A DNA stretch of 64,000 bases. Origin: Nitrospina sp. GTDB taxonomy: Bacteria; Nitrospinota; Nitrospinia; Nitrospinales; VA-1. The position numbers and the translations under genes were made by a program. The notes below the pieces were generated by a model, which had not been told where the DNA came from, did not search any database, and worked only from the letters and a program-made list of their open reading frames with translations. Where the stretch lies: contig JABIAY010000046.1 of the NCBI GenBank assembly GCA_018653085.1, forward strand, positions 80,257 through 144,256, read 5' to 3'. Shown here piece by piece: positions 51,026-61,633 of the stretch. Numbering within the stretch: the first letter of the stretch is position 1; every line of letters begins with the position of its first letter.

Positions 51026-52264
51026 CTAGTGGTAGCGCTTGACGATCAAAACGGAATTGATGCCGAACATGCCGAAGGAATTGTTCATGATGTAATCTAC
51101 GGAGGGGAGTTTTTCCGGTTTGTTGGCGACCAGGTTGTTCAAGGCGCATTCCGGATCGAGGTCATCCAGGTTGATGGTGGGGTGAACCATGAGGTCATCG
51201 AATGCCGGCAGGTTGCCGGAAAGCTCCAGTGTTCCCGCCGCACCCATAGTATGGCCGATGAAACTTTTTGTGTTGTTGATCCGCGTCTTGCAGTCGTTAC
51301 CGAAAACTTCACGGATGGCCTTGGTTTCCTGAATGTCCCCCATTTGCGTTGCTGTTGCATGGGCATTGAGGATATCGATGTCATTAGGCTCGAGTCCGGC
51401 TCTCTCCAATGCCAGACGTATGCACTGGGCCTGCCTGCCCGGATCGGGCAAGATGAAATCAATCGCATCGGAGTTCATGGAATAACCAACGATTTCTCCG
51501 TAAATTTTTGCGCCACGCTTCTCTGCATCAGAAAGTCGTTCCAGGGTATAGACCGCGCCGCCTTCCGAACAAACGATTCCGTTACGGTTTTTATCAAAGG
51601 GACGGCTTGCCTTGGTGGGGTCTTCATGCGAGGCCAGTGCACCCTCACTTTTAAAGCTGGCGAAGATACCGAAGGTATGAATACTTTCCGACACTCCTCC
51701 CGCTAAAGCAAGATCGACCTCACCGAGGCGCAACATCTGCAAGCCCTGAATGACTCCCAAATTTCCCGCCGCGCAGGCCGCGCCGATGGTGTAATGCGGC
51801 CCGGTGATTTTCATGTTCAATGTCACTTCCCCGGCGGGGTTATTGGAAACCGTACGGGGATTATGATGGTGCGACCAGAACTTGACGTCATAATCATACT
51901 TGCTGATGTTGTAGACCTCGTTCTCGGTCTCGACATTGCCATGCTCGGTCACTCCCAGATAGACACCTACCTTGGAGCGGTCAATCGCTTCGAAGTCTAT
52001 TCCGGAATCGGCAACGGCTTCGCGCGAACAGTAAATGGCTACGGACCCAGCCCGGGTACCACGGCGGCGTTCCTTTTTCTTCTGGTATTTTAATTCATCA
52101 AAATCACAGACCCCGGCATGCACCGTTCCCATATACCGGGTCTCGAAGTTTTCCACTCCCGAAACCCCGTTTAACAGGTTTTGACGAAACTCTTTCAGGT
52201 TGTTGCCATTGGGAGCCGTCAATCCGATTCCCGTGATGACAATACGTTGATTAGGGTCGATCAT
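51026..52264 (-). CDS. beta-ketoacyl-ACP synthase (KAS II/FabF-like, divergent)
   Basis: [21 protein letters not shown] (Cys), NAHATAT (His), [15 protein letters not shown] (His). Confidence 0.92.
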   Translation of the reverse strand: MIDPNQRIVITGIGLTAPNGNNLKEFRQNLLNGVSGVENFETRYMGTVHAGVCDFDELKYQKKKERRRGTRAGSVAIYCSREAVADSGIDFEAIDRSKVGVYLGVTEHGNVETENEVYNISKYDYDVKFWSHHHNPRTVSNNPAGEVTLNMKITGPHYTIGAACAAGNLGVIQGLQMLRLGEVDLALAGGVSESIHTFGIFASFKSEGALASHEDPTKASRPFDKNRNGIVCSEGGAVYTLERLSDAEKRGAKIYGEIVGYSMNSDAIDFILPDPGRQAQCIRLALERAGLEPNDIDILNAHATATQMGDIQETKAIREVFGNDCKTRINNTKSFIGHTMGAAGTLELSGNLPAFDDLMVHPTINLDDLDPECALNNLVANKPEKLPSVDYIMNNSFGMFGINSVLIVKRYH

Positions 52265-52743
52265 TTTTTTACCAATAAGGCGACTGCGTAAGCGGCGATG
52301 CCTTCTTCCCGCCCGACAAAACCAAGCTTTTCTGTTGTGGTGGCTTTGATATTAACCCGGTCGATTTCTACATCGAGCGCCGAGGCAATATTTTTTTTCA
52401 TTTCCGCAAGGTGTGGAGCCAGCTTCGGTTGTTGCGCCACGATCACGGAATCGACATTGGCAAGTTTGAAACCTTTGCACATTCCCATGACTTCTTTGAG
52501 CAAGCGCAGGCTGGAGACGCCTTTCCATTTCGGGTCGGTATCCGGGAAATACTTACCGATATCTCCCGCACCCAACGCTCCAAGCAGAGCATCGCACAAG
52601 GCGTGCACCAGAGCATCGGCATCCGAGTGCCCGTCCAGTCCCATCGAATGGGGAACATCGACTCCGCCCAGGATGAGTTTTCTGCCCTCAACCAGACGGT
52701 GCACATCGTAACCATTGCCAATACGAATATCAGGTAAGTTCAT
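52261..52743 (-). CDS. ispF: 2-C-methyl-D-erythritol 2,4-cyclodiphosphate synthase
   Basis: [50 protein letters not shown]. Confidence 0.97.
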   Translation of the reverse strand: MNLPDIRIGNGYDVHRLVEGRKLILGGVDVPHSMGLDGHSDADALVHALCDALLGALGAGDIGKYFPDTDPKWKGVSSLRLLKEVMGMCKGFKLANVDSVIVAQQPKLAPHLAEMKKNIASALDVEIDRVNIKATTTEKLGFVGREEGIAAYAVALLVKK

Positions 52744-52764
52744 TTCGAAAGAAAAATATTAAAT

Positions 52765-52870
52765 AATCCCCCCTTAGCAGGGGTTGCAACTGAGCAAGGG
52801 CTTGATTGCGCCGAGACAACTCTTTGTTCACCAAATAAAGCGATGGCACACTGGCCCCACGCCTAGTGGG
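52765..52870 (-). repeat. dispersed hairpin-capped repeat between dxr and ispF
   Basis: reverse of CCACTAGGCGTGGGGCCAGTGTGCCATCGCTTTATTTGGTGAACAAAGAGTTGTCTCGGCGCAATCAAGCCCTTGC. Confidence 0.9.
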
Positions 52871-54023
52871 GGTGGGCGACGGTAATGAGTTTAGTGGTTT
52901 CTTCACGGGCCCAGTGGTCGGCATCGAGAACATTTTGTAATTCATGCAGAGGAACCGGGCTGTGATTTTGCATAACCATGCGAATGATCTCTGCGATATC
53001 TTTATAGGGGATCAGTTCATCTAGGAACGCCTGCACCGCGATTTCATTGGCGGCATTGAGTACTGCCGGCATAGTCTGGCCCATTTCCATAGCATCCATG
53101 GCCAATTGCAAGCAAGGGAACCTTTCAAAGTCCGGCGCCTCAAAAGTAAGGTTTCCCATTGTGGCCAGGTCTAAAGAGGGCAGTTCGCTTTCAAACCGAT
53201 CCGGATAAGTCAGTGCATAGGCAATGGGAACCCGCATATCTGGAAGCCCCAACTGCGCGATGATGGATGTATCGACAAACTCGATCATCGAGTGAATAAT
53301 ACTCTGCGCGTGAACGATGACTTCGACTTTCGTATCCACACCGAACAACCACTTGGCTTCTATATACTCAAGGCCCTTGTTCATCATGGTGGAAGAGTCG
53401 ATGGTGATCTTGGCTCCCATACTCCAGTTGGGATGATTGAGCGCGTCTTGCACCGTGACGTTTTCCATCTGCTTGAGGGTAAAAGTTCTGAAAGGTCCGC
53501 CGGACGCGGTCAGGATAATTTTCTTGATACGCTCCGGTTTTTCCCCGTTCAGAGCCTGGAAAATTGCGCTGTGCTCGCTATCAATGGGGATGATGCGGGT
53601 CCCGGTGCGTTCCGCTTCTTTAAGAACCAGTTCCCCGGCTATGACGAGCGTTTCCTTATTGGCAAGCGCCAGGTTTTTACCGGCTTTGAGAGCGGAAAGA
53701 GCAGGGAGCAATCCGGCACTTCCAACCACTCCGGAAACAACCAGGTCAGCTTGCGGCAACGAAGCGGCAGAAACCGTACCCTCTGGACCGGAAACAATTT
53801 CCACATCCAAATCGCCAACAAGTTCTTTTAACGCGTCTATTTTTGTGGAGTCAAACAGGGCCGCCAATGCGGGTTTGAATTTTCGAATCTGGTGGGCAAA
53901 CAGCTCTACATTACTTCCGGCGGACAAAGCGCAAATCTGAAAATTTTCAGGGTAACGCTCTACAACATCCAGCGTGTTGACGCCGATAGAACCCGTTGAG
54001 CCCAGAAGAGATATTTTTTTCAT
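52863..54023 (-). CDS. dxr: 1-deoxy-D-xylulose 5-phosphate reductoisomerase (start 54023)
   Basis: MKKISLLGSTGSIGVNTLDVVE; LANKETLVIAGELV; IPIDSEHSAIFQ; SASGGPF-like TASGGPFR. Confidence 0.96.
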   Translation of the reverse strand: MKKISLLGSTGSIGVNTLDVVERYPENFQICALSAGSNVELFAHQIRKFKPALAALFDSTKIDALKELVGDLDVEIVSGPEGTVSAASLPQADLVVSGVVGSAGLLPALSALKAGKNLALANKETLVIAGELVLKEAERTGTRIIPIDSEHSAIFQALNGEKPERIKKIILTASGGPFRTFTLKQMENVTVQDALNHPNWSMGAKITIDSSTMMNKGLEYIEAKWLFGVDTKVEVIVHAQSIIHSMIEFVDTSIIAQLGLPDMRVPIAYALTYPDRFESELPSLDLATMGNLTFEAPDFERFPCLQLAMDAMEMGQTMPAVLNAANEIAVQAFLDELIPYKDIAEIIRMVMQNHSPVPLHELQNVLDADHWAREETTKLITVAHPH

Positions 54024-54067
54024 GAGGTTGCCCTGACAACGGGGTTTAAGGGAGCCGGGTTCTCTTA

Positions 54068-54862
54068 TTATGTCCCCAGGAACAGTTGGTGATAACAATA
54101 GAAAACCGGGCCCGCAAACAACAAACTGTCAATGCGATCAAGAAAACCACCATGGCCCGGAATCAATACGCCGGAATCTTTCACCCGACAACTTCTTTTT
54201 ATCAGCGATTCCGAAAAATCTCCAAACTGACCGATGATACCGCATATAAAGGCCACAATCAAACAATGCGTTAGCGAAAACCCCTCGAAAAACCAGAATT
54301 TGACGAGCCCTGCGGCCAAAAGAGTTCCCAGTACATTGGCGATAGCCCCCTCCACCGTTTTATTGGGGCTGACCACAGGCAGGAGCTTGTGCTTTCCCAG
54401 ACTCCGGCCGCCATAATAAGCCGCCACGTCACCAGCCCAGATCAGTAGCAGGAGGAACACGATCATTTGGCTTCCACCTTCCAGGCCATGGATCAGCAGA
54501 AAGTATCCACCCAACCCCGCAATATAAAGGACCCCCAATAACGTGTAAGCAATAGGGTCCAAAACCATTCGCATATTGTTTTCCCTGAAAAACCAGGCGG
54601 CAAACAAAACTATGGGAAACAAAATGGAAAAAATAAGTATGAATTTGGTGCCCAGATAAAAACCCAGCAGAAGCAGGAAACTCAACACCCCCCCCTCAAC
54701 GGGGAAACCCTCCATACCCACATTTGCAATCATGGAAAAGTATTCGTGGCTGGCAACCAGAACAATTGCCGCAACAAGAAAAAAGAACAAAAGGGGAGAA
54801 CCGTACAACACAACCCCCAGCACAAGGGGAATGGCAATGACTCCACTGATAACACGTTTCAA
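54068..54862 (-). CDS. cdsA: phosphatidate cytidylyltransferase
   Basis: WAGDVAAYYGGRSLGKHKLLPVVSPNKTVEGAIA; SLIKRSCRVKDSGVLIPGHGGFLDRIDSLLFAGPVFY. Confidence 0.95.
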   Translation of the reverse strand: MKRVISGVIAIPLVLGVVLYGSPLLFFFLVAAIVLVASHEYFSMIANVGMEGFPVEGGVLSFLLLLGFYLGTKFILIFSILFPIVLFAAWFFRENNMRMVLDPIAYTLLGVLYIAGLGGYFLLIHGLEGGSQMIVFLLLLIWAGDVAAYYGGRSLGKHKLLPVVSPNKTVEGAIANVLGTLLAAGLVKFWFFEGFSLTHCLIVAFICGIIGQFGDFSESLIKRSCRVKDSGVLIPGHGGFLDRIDSLLFAGPVFYCYHQLFLGT

Positions 54863-54948
54863 GAGCCGACTCCTGTCAGGTTGGGATGAAGCGAAATATT
54901 CAGGATAGCGGGTGCAGGTTTCAAAGTAGGAATCGTCAAGGTTCGAGA

Positions 54949-55704
54949 TCAGGCTTTTACTATTTGCTCTTGCGTCATTCCAAAGCGCCGCTCTCTGCCC
55001 TGGAAGTCTATGATCGCATTCAGGAAGTCATCGTCCGAAAAGTCCGGCCACAACACATTACTATAAAATAATTCGGTGTAAGCACCCTGGTACAAAAGAA
55101 AATTGCTGATCCTTCTTTCCCCACTGGTACGGATAATCAGGTCTGGGTCGGGAAGCGGGTAGGTGGAAAGGAACGATTCAAACAGGGACAGGTCAATTTC
55201 TTCCGGCCTGAGCTGTCCCGAGCGCGCCTGTTCGGCAATTTTTTTTACCGCGTCTATGATTTCCTGCCTGCCGCCGTAACTCAAGGCCAGGGTAAGAACC
55301 ATTCCCGTGTTGTCGCGAGTATCTTCCATGGAATCATGGATCAATTTTTGAATTGCCCCAGGCAAATCCTCAATATGTCCAATGGTATTGAAGCGGATAT
55401 TCTCTTCCTTCATTCGCTTCAGTTCCTTGTTCAAATAAAAACTCAGAATTTTCATGAGCGTACCGATTTCTGCAGAGGGTCGGTTCCAGTTCTCATCTGA
55501 AAAAGAATAAAGTGTCAGGGCTTCCAGGTTAAGTTTTCGGCTCAGGGTGACAATGCGGTCTACTACTTTGACTCCTGCCCAATGACCTTCAACCCGCGGG
55601 AGGGAATGGTTCTGCGCCCAGCGTCCATTGCCATCCATAATAACGGCAACATGCCGGGGCAAACGACTGGGATCTATTTTTTCCTGTAACGCTGTATTGA
55701 CCAA
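54949..55704 (-). CDS. uppS: isoprenyl (undecaprenyl) diphosphate synthase
   Basis: HVAVIMDGNGRWAQNHSLPRVEGHWAGVKVVDRIV; LTLYSFSDENWNRP; RTSGERRISNFLLYQGAYTEL. Confidence 0.97.
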   Translation of the reverse strand: MVNTALQEKIDPSRLPRHVAVIMDGNGRWAQNHSLPRVEGHWAGVKVVDRIVTLSRKLNLEALTLYSFSDENWNRPSAEIGTLMKILSFYLNKELKRMKEENIRFNTIGHIEDLPGAIQKLIHDSMEDTRDNTGMVLTLALSYGGRQEIIDAVKKIAEQARSGQLRPEEIDLSLFESFLSTYPLPDPDLIIRTSGERRISNFLLYQGAYTELFYSNVLWPDFSDDDFLNAIIDFQGRERRFGMTQEQIVKA

Positions 55705-55787
55705 GAAGGTGACTCCTGATTAATCGGCCAAACCGAGCCGTGAGAAGAAGAGAGGCTCTCTGACAAACATACTACCAAAATATCACT

Positions 55788-56345
55788 TCATACATCCATC
55801 ACATCTTTTTCTTTAGCCTGAGCAATTTTATCGACTTCGGCAACAAACTTGTCGGTGATTTTCTGGATATCGTCAACACCTTTGTGGCTTTCGTCTTCAG
55901 AAATTTCGTGGTTTTTTTCTGATTTTTTCATTTTATCGTTAATATGCTTGCGCACATTCCGGATCGCCACCTTGCTTTCCTCAGCATACTTTTTTACCAG
56001 CTTAACCAATTGTTGCCGACGCTCATTGGTCAACGGTGGAATGGTGAGCCGGACCGCCTTGCCATCGTTGTTGGGGGTCAGGCCCAAGTCTGAAGACTGG
56101 ATGGTTTTTTCGATTTCCTTCAAAAGCGATACTTCCCAGGGTTGGATAGTCAGAGTCTGGCTATCCGGAGCACCCAAAGTCGCCACCTGCTTTAAAGGAG
56201 TCGGGGTTCCGTAATAATCGACCTTGAGATCATCCAACAGGGCCACCGAAGCCTGCCCTGTCCGCAATTTGCCTAACTCAACATGGAAGTGGTCGATTGA
56301 GACCCCCATTTTCTTTTCCGCTTCCTGGATTAAATCCGCAATCAT
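55788..56345 (-). CDS. frr: ribosome recycling factor
   Basis: LRTGQASVALLDDLKVDYYGTPTPLKQVA; KAVRLTIPPLTNERRQQLVKLVKKYAEESKVAIRNVR. Confidence 0.97.
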   Translation of the reverse strand: MIADLIQEAEKKMGVSIDHFHVELGKLRTGQASVALLDDLKVDYYGTPTPLKQVATLGAPDSQTLTIQPWEVSLLKEIEKTIQSSDLGLTPNNDGKAVRLTIPPLTNERRQQLVKLVKKYAEESKVAIRNVRKHINDKMKKSEKNHEISEDESHKGVDDIQKITDKFVAEVDKIAQAKEKDVMDV

Positions 56346-56348
56346 TTT

Positions 56349-57068
56349 TCAGCCCCCCACTGTAGTGCCGAGTTTTTCACCCAACAGAACCCGTTTAATA
56401 CTATGTTTATTACGAACATTAAAAATAACCAACGGCAGCTTGTTATCCATACAAAGAGATATTGAGGTCGAATCCATAACCTTCAAACCCTTATTCAATA
56501 CATCCAGATAAGACAGCTCCTGGAATTTCGTTGCCGACTTATCGGTCATGGGGTCGGCGGTGTAAATTCCATCGACCTTTGTGGCTTTGAAAATTACTTC
56601 CGCGTCAATTTCCATAGCTCTTAGAGATGCCGCAGTATCGGTGGTGAAGTAGGGGTTGCCCGTTCCACCTGCGAATATAACAACACGCCCCTTTTCAAGG
56701 TGGCGAATCGCACGGCGGCGCACATAAGCTTCCGACACCGCCCGAATTTCGATCGCGGATTGTACACGGGTGGGAATTCCAACACGCTCCAAAGCATGTT
56801 GCAACGCCAGACCGTTGATCACCGTAGCGAGCATTCCCATGTAGTCGCCGGTAGTGCGTTCGATTCCTATGGAACTCAAGGATGCGCCTCGCAGAATATT
56901 GCCGCCTCCAATAACAATGGCAATTTCCACTCCCAGCTCTTTGGCTTCACGGACTTCTTCCGAAATATTTGTCAGGGCACCTTCATCCAGGCCAAACTCG
57001 CCTTCTCCGGCGGCCAGACTTTCCCCGCCAAGCTTCAACAACACCCTTTTATAAATCGGTTTATCCAT
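56349..57068 (-). CDS. pyrH: uridylate kinase
   Basis: [47 protein letters not shown]. Confidence 0.97.
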   Translation of the reverse strand: MDKPIYKRVLLKLGGESLAAGEGEFGLDEGALTNISEEVREAKELGVEIAIVIGGGNILRGASLSSIGIERTTGDYMGMLATVINGLALQHALERVGIPTRVQSAIEIRAVSEAYVRRRAIRHLEKGRVVIFAGGTGNPYFTTDTAASLRAMEIDAEVIFKATKVDGIYTADPMTDKSATKFQELSYLDVLNKGLKVMDSTSISLCMDNKLPLVIFNVRNKHSIKRVLLGEKLGTTVGG

Positions 57069-57655
57069 TAAATTTCAAATCTTGCAAATTTACCAAGATT
57101 GATATTTTCACCCAACAAGGCAATTTTCTGTTTGATCAACTCACTAACAGTAATATTACTATCCTTGACGAAGGTTTGCTCAAGCACACAGTTTTCTTCG
57201 TAGAATTTTTCCATTTTTCCCGACACGATCTTCTCAATAATGTTTTCCGGCTTTCCCGATTCCTTGGCCTGGTGAGCATAGATCTCTCGTTCTGTTGCCA
57301 GAATGTCTTCGGTCACCTCTTCGCGAGCAGCAAAACGCGGCTTCGAAGCGGCAATATGCATGGCAATATCCTTGGCCAGCTCCTGAAAATCAGGGGTGTT
57401 GGCTACAAAATCCGTTTCGCAATGGAGTGTCAACAACACTCCGACTTTGCTACCCTGATGAATGTAGGTGCCAATTTTTCCTTCAGTGGTCTGGCGATCA
57501 GCCTTTTTATCTGCCTTTGCCAGTCCTTTTTTTCTGAGGAACGTGATCGCGTCTTCTACATTGCCCTCGGTTTCTTTCAGGGCCGATTTGCATTCCATGA
57601 TTCCTGCGCCCGACTGGGAGCGCAATTCTTTAACCATCGCAGCAGTTATTTCCAT
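57068..57655 (-). CDS. tsf: elongation factor Ts
   Basis: [71 protein letters not shown]. Confidence 0.97.
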   Translation of the reverse strand: MEITAAMVKELRSQSGAGIMECKSALKETEGNVEDAITFLRKKGLAKADKKADRQTTEGKIGTYIHQGSKVGVLLTLHCETDFVANTPDFQELAKDIAMHIAASKPRFAAREEVTEDILATEREIYAHQAKESGKPENIIEKIVSGKMEKFYEENCVLEQTFVKDSNITVSELIKQKIALLGENINLGKFARFEI

Positions 57656-57831
57656 TCCATTTCCTTAATCAATAAATTGTTTGTCAAAATCAATTCTCTC
57701 CACGACCACCAGCTATCGCAACCCCCGGCTTTTGCCTTCTATGGGATTGCCCTGGCTCTTCACAAAGAGAAGTCGCTTGTTTCTTAACCTAATAGGAACC
57801 CAGGGATAGTAGTTCAGGCAGGCATTGGGTT

Positions 57832-58803
57832 TTAGCTGTTCTCGTTTTCACTGGCGACCGGAGTCGATGCCGGTGTATCACTAGGCACGGGCTTTTCCTC
57901 TGCACTTTCTTTTGTCTCGGCCTTTTTAGCTTCTGCTTTTTTGGCCTCGTCTTTTTTAGCTTCTGCTTTTTTGGCCTCGGCTTTTTGGGCCTCAGCTTTT
58001 TTAGCTTCTGCTTTTTTGGCTTCTACTTTTTTGGCCTCTTCTTTTCTAGCCTCGGCTTTTTTAGCCTCTTCTTTTCTAGCTTCTTCTTTTTTAGCGTTTT
58101 CTTTTTCCTGGTGGATCCTGTGCATTTCCTGCCCTTCCAGACAGATATCCGCAATCCTGTGAGAAAACAGTTTGATGGAACGCATCGCGTCATCGTTTGC
58201 CGGGATAGGAAAGTCCACATCCTCCGGGTTGGCGTTGGTATCAACCATAGCTATAATTTTAATCCCCAGCTTTCTACCCTCGGCCTGCGCTATTTTTTCT
58301 TTACGGGTATCGACGATGAAAAGGGCATCTGGCAAGTCCTTCATGTGTTTGATACCCCTGAAAAATTTATTCAGCTTGGCAATTTCTCTTCTCATCCTCA
58401 GAGCTTCTTTTTTATGTAAGAGATCAAACTGATTTTCTTCGTCCATCTTCTCCAGTTCGTGCAACCGGGCAACGCTTTTGCGAATGGTGGCAAAGTTTGT
58501 CAATGTTCCGCCCAACCATCTCTGATTGATGTAGTACATTCCGCAACGGGTGGCTTCTTCGGCAATCAACTCCTGCGCCTGTTTTTTGGTCGCCACAAAA
58601 AGAATCTTCTTACCTGCCTGAGCCATGTCCCGGACATATTTTTCAGCTTCCTGAAAACGAGCCAGGGTTTTCTGCAGATCAATAATATATATCCCGCTTC
58701 GCGCCCCATAAATATAGGGTTTCATTTTGGGGTTCCAGCGATTGGTCTGATGTCCGAAATGGACTCCGGACTCCAGTAGTTGTTTCATTGTAATTTCAGA
58801 CAT
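57832..58803 (-). CDS. rpsB: 30S ribosomal protein S2 with long Lys/Ala/Glu-rich C-terminal extension
   Basis: [54 protein letters not shown]; then repeated KKAEAKK/KEEAKK. Confidence 0.97.
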   Translation of the reverse strand: MSEITMKQLLESGVHFGHQTNRWNPKMKPYIYGARSGIYIIDLQKTLARFQEAEKYVRDMAQAGKKILFVATKKQAQELIAEEATRCGMYYINQRWLGGTLTNFATIRKSVARLHELEKMDEENQFDLLHKKEALRMRREIAKLNKFFRGIKHMKDLPDALFIVDTRKEKIAQAEGRKLGIKIIAMVDTNANPEDVDFPIPANDDAMRSIKLFSHRIADICLEGQEMHRIHQEKENAKKEEARKEEAKKAEARKEEAKKVEAKKAEAKKAEAQKAEAKKAEAKKDEAKKAEAKKAETKESAEEKPVPSDTPASTPVASENENS

Positions 58804-58974
58804 TTAAACTCCTTAAAAGTTAATGGGTTGTACCTTCGCCTCCATCATCTCGCGCCAAGAACCCGTAGGCCACCCTTGGCTTGATCCAGAAGCGTGCGTG
58901 ATTTTTTGGGAAGTCCCCGATAGGGGGAAACCAAGTTGTGGCTCAGACTAACATATTCAACATCATGTAACAAC

Positions 58975-59193
58975 CACCACTGGGCGTGGAGCCAGTACTG
59001 CATTACCCATAGAGCAAACTGAGCACTCAAGCGCAATACTTTTATATTGCTCCCTCTTTGGGACAAATCCAACCCTCCCTCAGTCCCTCCCTATGAAGGG
59101 AGGGAAGTACTGGGCAAAGGCTTAATTGAGCCGAGATGACCTGCTGTTCGCCAAATAAAGCTACTGCCCTTTGCCATCGGCGGCTCGCCGACG
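58975..59193 (-). repeat. full-length hairpin-capped element between rpsB leader and pfkA, entering pfkA 3' end
   Basis: CCACTGGGCGTGGAGCC (58977-58993), GCACTCAAGCGCAATAC, GGCTTAATTGAGCCGAGATGACC core, TCGGCG-GCT-CGCCGA (59177-59191). Confidence 0.88.
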
Positions 59194-60282
59194 GCCCAGG
59201 CTAATGCCAATAGATTCAGCGGTATGGATCAATTGCGAGTCGGGTGGAACCTGACGAACGAGTCCTGCCAGGCTTTCAAGCGGTACCAGAACAATATCTC
59301 GGGCTTGCAACGCCACCATATTGCCAAATTTTCCTTCTGCGGCGGCCTCTACCGCATGGATCCCTAAGCGGGTGCCGAGAACCCGGTCGAATGACAGGGG
59401 AGTGCCACCCCGCTGAGTATGCCCCAAAACCGTGCAACGCACTTCAAGGTCAATGTGGTCACTCAATTGTTTCGCTATATAATTACCCACCCCACCCAGC
59501 TGGGCCACTCCCTGCAAACGGGTGGATGCCGCTTCACTGGTGATCGCTTCCTTGCCAGTCTCTTTCGCGCCCTCTGCTACCACGATGACGCTGAAAGGAC
59601 TTCCACCCTCTTGCCGCAAGCGAATTTTTTCCAGCACCTGTTCCAGATCATAGGGGATTTCCGGGATGAGGATGACATGGGCTCCTCCAGAAATCCCGGC
59701 TTCCAGAGCAATCCAGCCGGTGTCCCGGCCCATGACCTCCAGAACCATGACCCGCTGGTGACTCTCTCCGGTGGTTTGCAGTCGATCCAGCGCGTCACAG
59801 GCCACCTGCACAGCAGTCTGGTAGCCGAAGGTGTAGTCCGTACCCATCAGATCGTTATCGATTGTTTTGGGGATGCCAATCACCGGCACTCCTCTTTCAA
59901 AAAACTTGTAACCCAGTTGCAGGGTTCCATCCCCTCCCACCACAAACAAGCAGTCCAGACCGAGGCGTCTGAAATTTTCGATCGACTGTTGGGAATAATC
60001 CTGAGTTGTCAGGTGGCCGTCTTTGTTGAACTGACGGTATTCGAAGGGATCGCCTTTATTGGTGGTCCCGAGAATGGTTCCGCCCAAAGGCAGGATGTCC
60101 CGGGTTCCGGTCACAGTAAGTTCTCTGTGCCGGTCAAAAATCAGGCCCTCGAAGCCCTCCTCAATGCCTATGACTTCTGCCCCATAACTGATAATCGCTG
60201 ACCGGGTAACCGCCCGGATCACCGCATTGAGGCCGGAGCAATCTCCTCCTCCAGTCAGAATTCCAACACGTTTAAGGCTCAT
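59161..60282 (-). CDS. pfkA: 6-phosphofructokinase with repeat-encoded C-terminal residues
   Basis: VGILTGGGDCSGLNAVIRAV; VVGGDGTLQLG; GIPKTIDNDLMGTDYTFGYQTAV; VLEVMGRDTGWIAL. Confidence 0.93.
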   Translation of the reverse strand: MSLKRVGILTGGGDCSGLNAVIRAVTRSAIISYGAEVIGIEEGFEGLIFDRHRELTVTGTRDILPLGGTILGTTNKGDPFEYRQFNKDGHLTTQDYSQQSIENFRRLGLDCLFVVGGDGTLQLGYKFFERGVPVIGIPKTIDNDLMGTDYTFGYQTAVQVACDALDRLQTTGESHQRVMVLEVMGRDTGWIALEAGISGGAHVILIPEIPYDLEQVLEKIRLRQEGGSPFSVIVVAEGAKETGKEAITSEAASTRLQGVAQLGGVGNYIAKQLSDHIDLEVRCTVLGHTQRGGTPLSFDRVLGTRLGIHAVEAAAEGKFGNMVALQARDIVLVPLESLAGLVRQVPPDSQLIHTAESIGISLGRRRAADGKGQ

Positions 60283-61633
60283 GAGAAAGCGCCGTTTGTA
60301 GCGGTTCCGCGATCAGGTCATAATCGGCAACCCCTTTAATTTTTGCAGAAATGATTTGTCCGGGCTCGGCTTCACATTTTTCGAGCAGGACCTGCCCGTC
60401 AATATCCGGAGCCTGGGAGGCAAGCCTTCCGGTCATCAAATAGTTTTCCTGCGGATCAAAGCCTTCCACCAAAACCGATTCCACCCGGCCTATGCGTTCC
60501 CGGTTTTTTCTAAGAACAATTTCCTGTTGGAATCCCATCAGAATATTTTTCCTTTCTTCTTTCACTTCCTGAGGAACCCGGCCAGGGTAATCGTAAGCAG
60601 TAGTGCCTTCTTCATCCGAATAAGTAAAAATTCCAACATGGTCGAATTCCATTTCACAAAGAAACCGGACCATGTGTCGAAAGTGCGCTTCGGTTTCCCC
60701 TGGAAAGCCGGTAATAAATGTGGTTCTCAAGGCCGCATCCGGAATTTTCAGCCGAACCTCATCGAGCATTTTCCTGACTCCGAGTTCGGTCTCCTGCCGC
60801 TTCATGCTTTTGAGCATCTCGTCATGCGTATGTTGCAGGGGCACATCAATGTAGCGGCAGACTTTGGGTTCGGACGCGATGAACTCAATCACCTGCGAGT
60901 TCAAAAAGGTCGGATAACAATATAAAAGCCGCAACCACTCCACCCCTTCGACCTTTGCCATTCCCTCCAGCAGGCGAACCAGTCCGTCTTTCATGCCCAG
61001 GTCAAAACCGTACATGGTGGTGTCCTGCGAAATCAGGTTGAATTCCTTGACTCCCTTGCGGGCCAAGTGCTCGGTCTCGGCAAGAATGGATTCCGGAGAA
61101 CGACTGCGAAATTGTCCGCGCATTTTCGGAATGATGCAAAACGCGCAACGGTTGGAACAACCTTCGGCAATTTTTAAATACGCCGTATAAAAAGCCGTTG
61201 TTAATAACCGGTCTGTATAAGACTCATAATATTCGGCAGGAGTGGCAACATGATTTTTTGATGATGAGGTCCCATTTTCATCGATGATATTTTTCAATTG
61301 CGGATATTGACCCACCCCCAGCATGTGGTCGATTTCAGGAATTTCATCAAGGAGTTCCTGACTATAACGTTCAGCCAGGCAACCAGTGACAATCAACTGT
61401 TTGCATTTTCCCGCTGCCTTGTGCCGGGCCATTTCCAGAATCGTATCGATCGATTCTTTTTTGGCAGACTCAATAAAACCGCAGGTGTTGACAATGATCA
61501 CCTCTGCGTCTTCTTCATTCGGAGTGAGGCTGAACCCGGAAGAAACCAGATCGCCCAACACCCGCTCGGAGTCCACCGTGTTTTTCGGACACCCCAAACT
61601 AACCATGCCAATTTTTTTCATTTTTTGTTCCAT
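60272..61633 (-). CDS. rimO: ribosomal protein S12 methylthiotransferase RimO (start ATG 61633)
   Basis: GMVSLGCPKNTVDSERVLGDL; IAEGCSNRCAFCIIPKMRGQFRSR; YIDVPLQHTHDEML. Confidence 0.96.
   Translation of the reverse strand: MEQKMKKIGMVSLGCPKNTVDSERVLGDLVSSGFSLTPNEEDAEVIIVNTCGFIESAKKESIDTILEMARHKAAGKCKQLIVTGCLAERYSQELLDEIPEIDHMLGVGQYPQLKNIIDENGTSSSKNHVATPAEYYESYTDRLLTTAFYTAYLKIAEGCSNRCAFCIIPKMRGQFRSRSPESILAETEHLARKGVKEFNLISQDTTMYGFDLGMKDGLVRLLEGMAKVEGVEWLRLLYCYPTFLNSQVIEFIASEPKVCRYIDVPLQHTHDEMLKSMKRQETELGVRKMLDEVRLKIPDAALRTTFITGFPGETEAHFRHMVRFLCEMEFDHVGIFTYSDEEGTTAYDYPGRVPQEVKEERKNILMGFQQEIVLRKNRERIGRVESVLVEGFDPQENYLMTGRLASQAPDIDGQVLLEKCEAEPGQIISAKIKGVADYDLIAEPLQTALSHEP

Noticed and set aside
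45297-52264. mobile genomic island around the STAND gene and lipid cluster
   Set aside because: No integrase, transposase or tRNA-end signature; flanks are housekeeping genes and the repeats occur throughout the window.
52730-52945. 71-aa minus-strand ORF between dxr and ispF
   Set aside because: Overlaps the dxr 3' end and is otherwise translated repeat.
56969-57787. 272-aa plus-strand ORF
   Set aside because: Antisense to tsf and the pyrH 5' end.
57941-58162. [11 protein letters not shown] hydrophobic repeat ORF (plus strand)
   Set aside because: Complement of the rpsB Lys/Ala/Glu repeat extension; no independent coding support.
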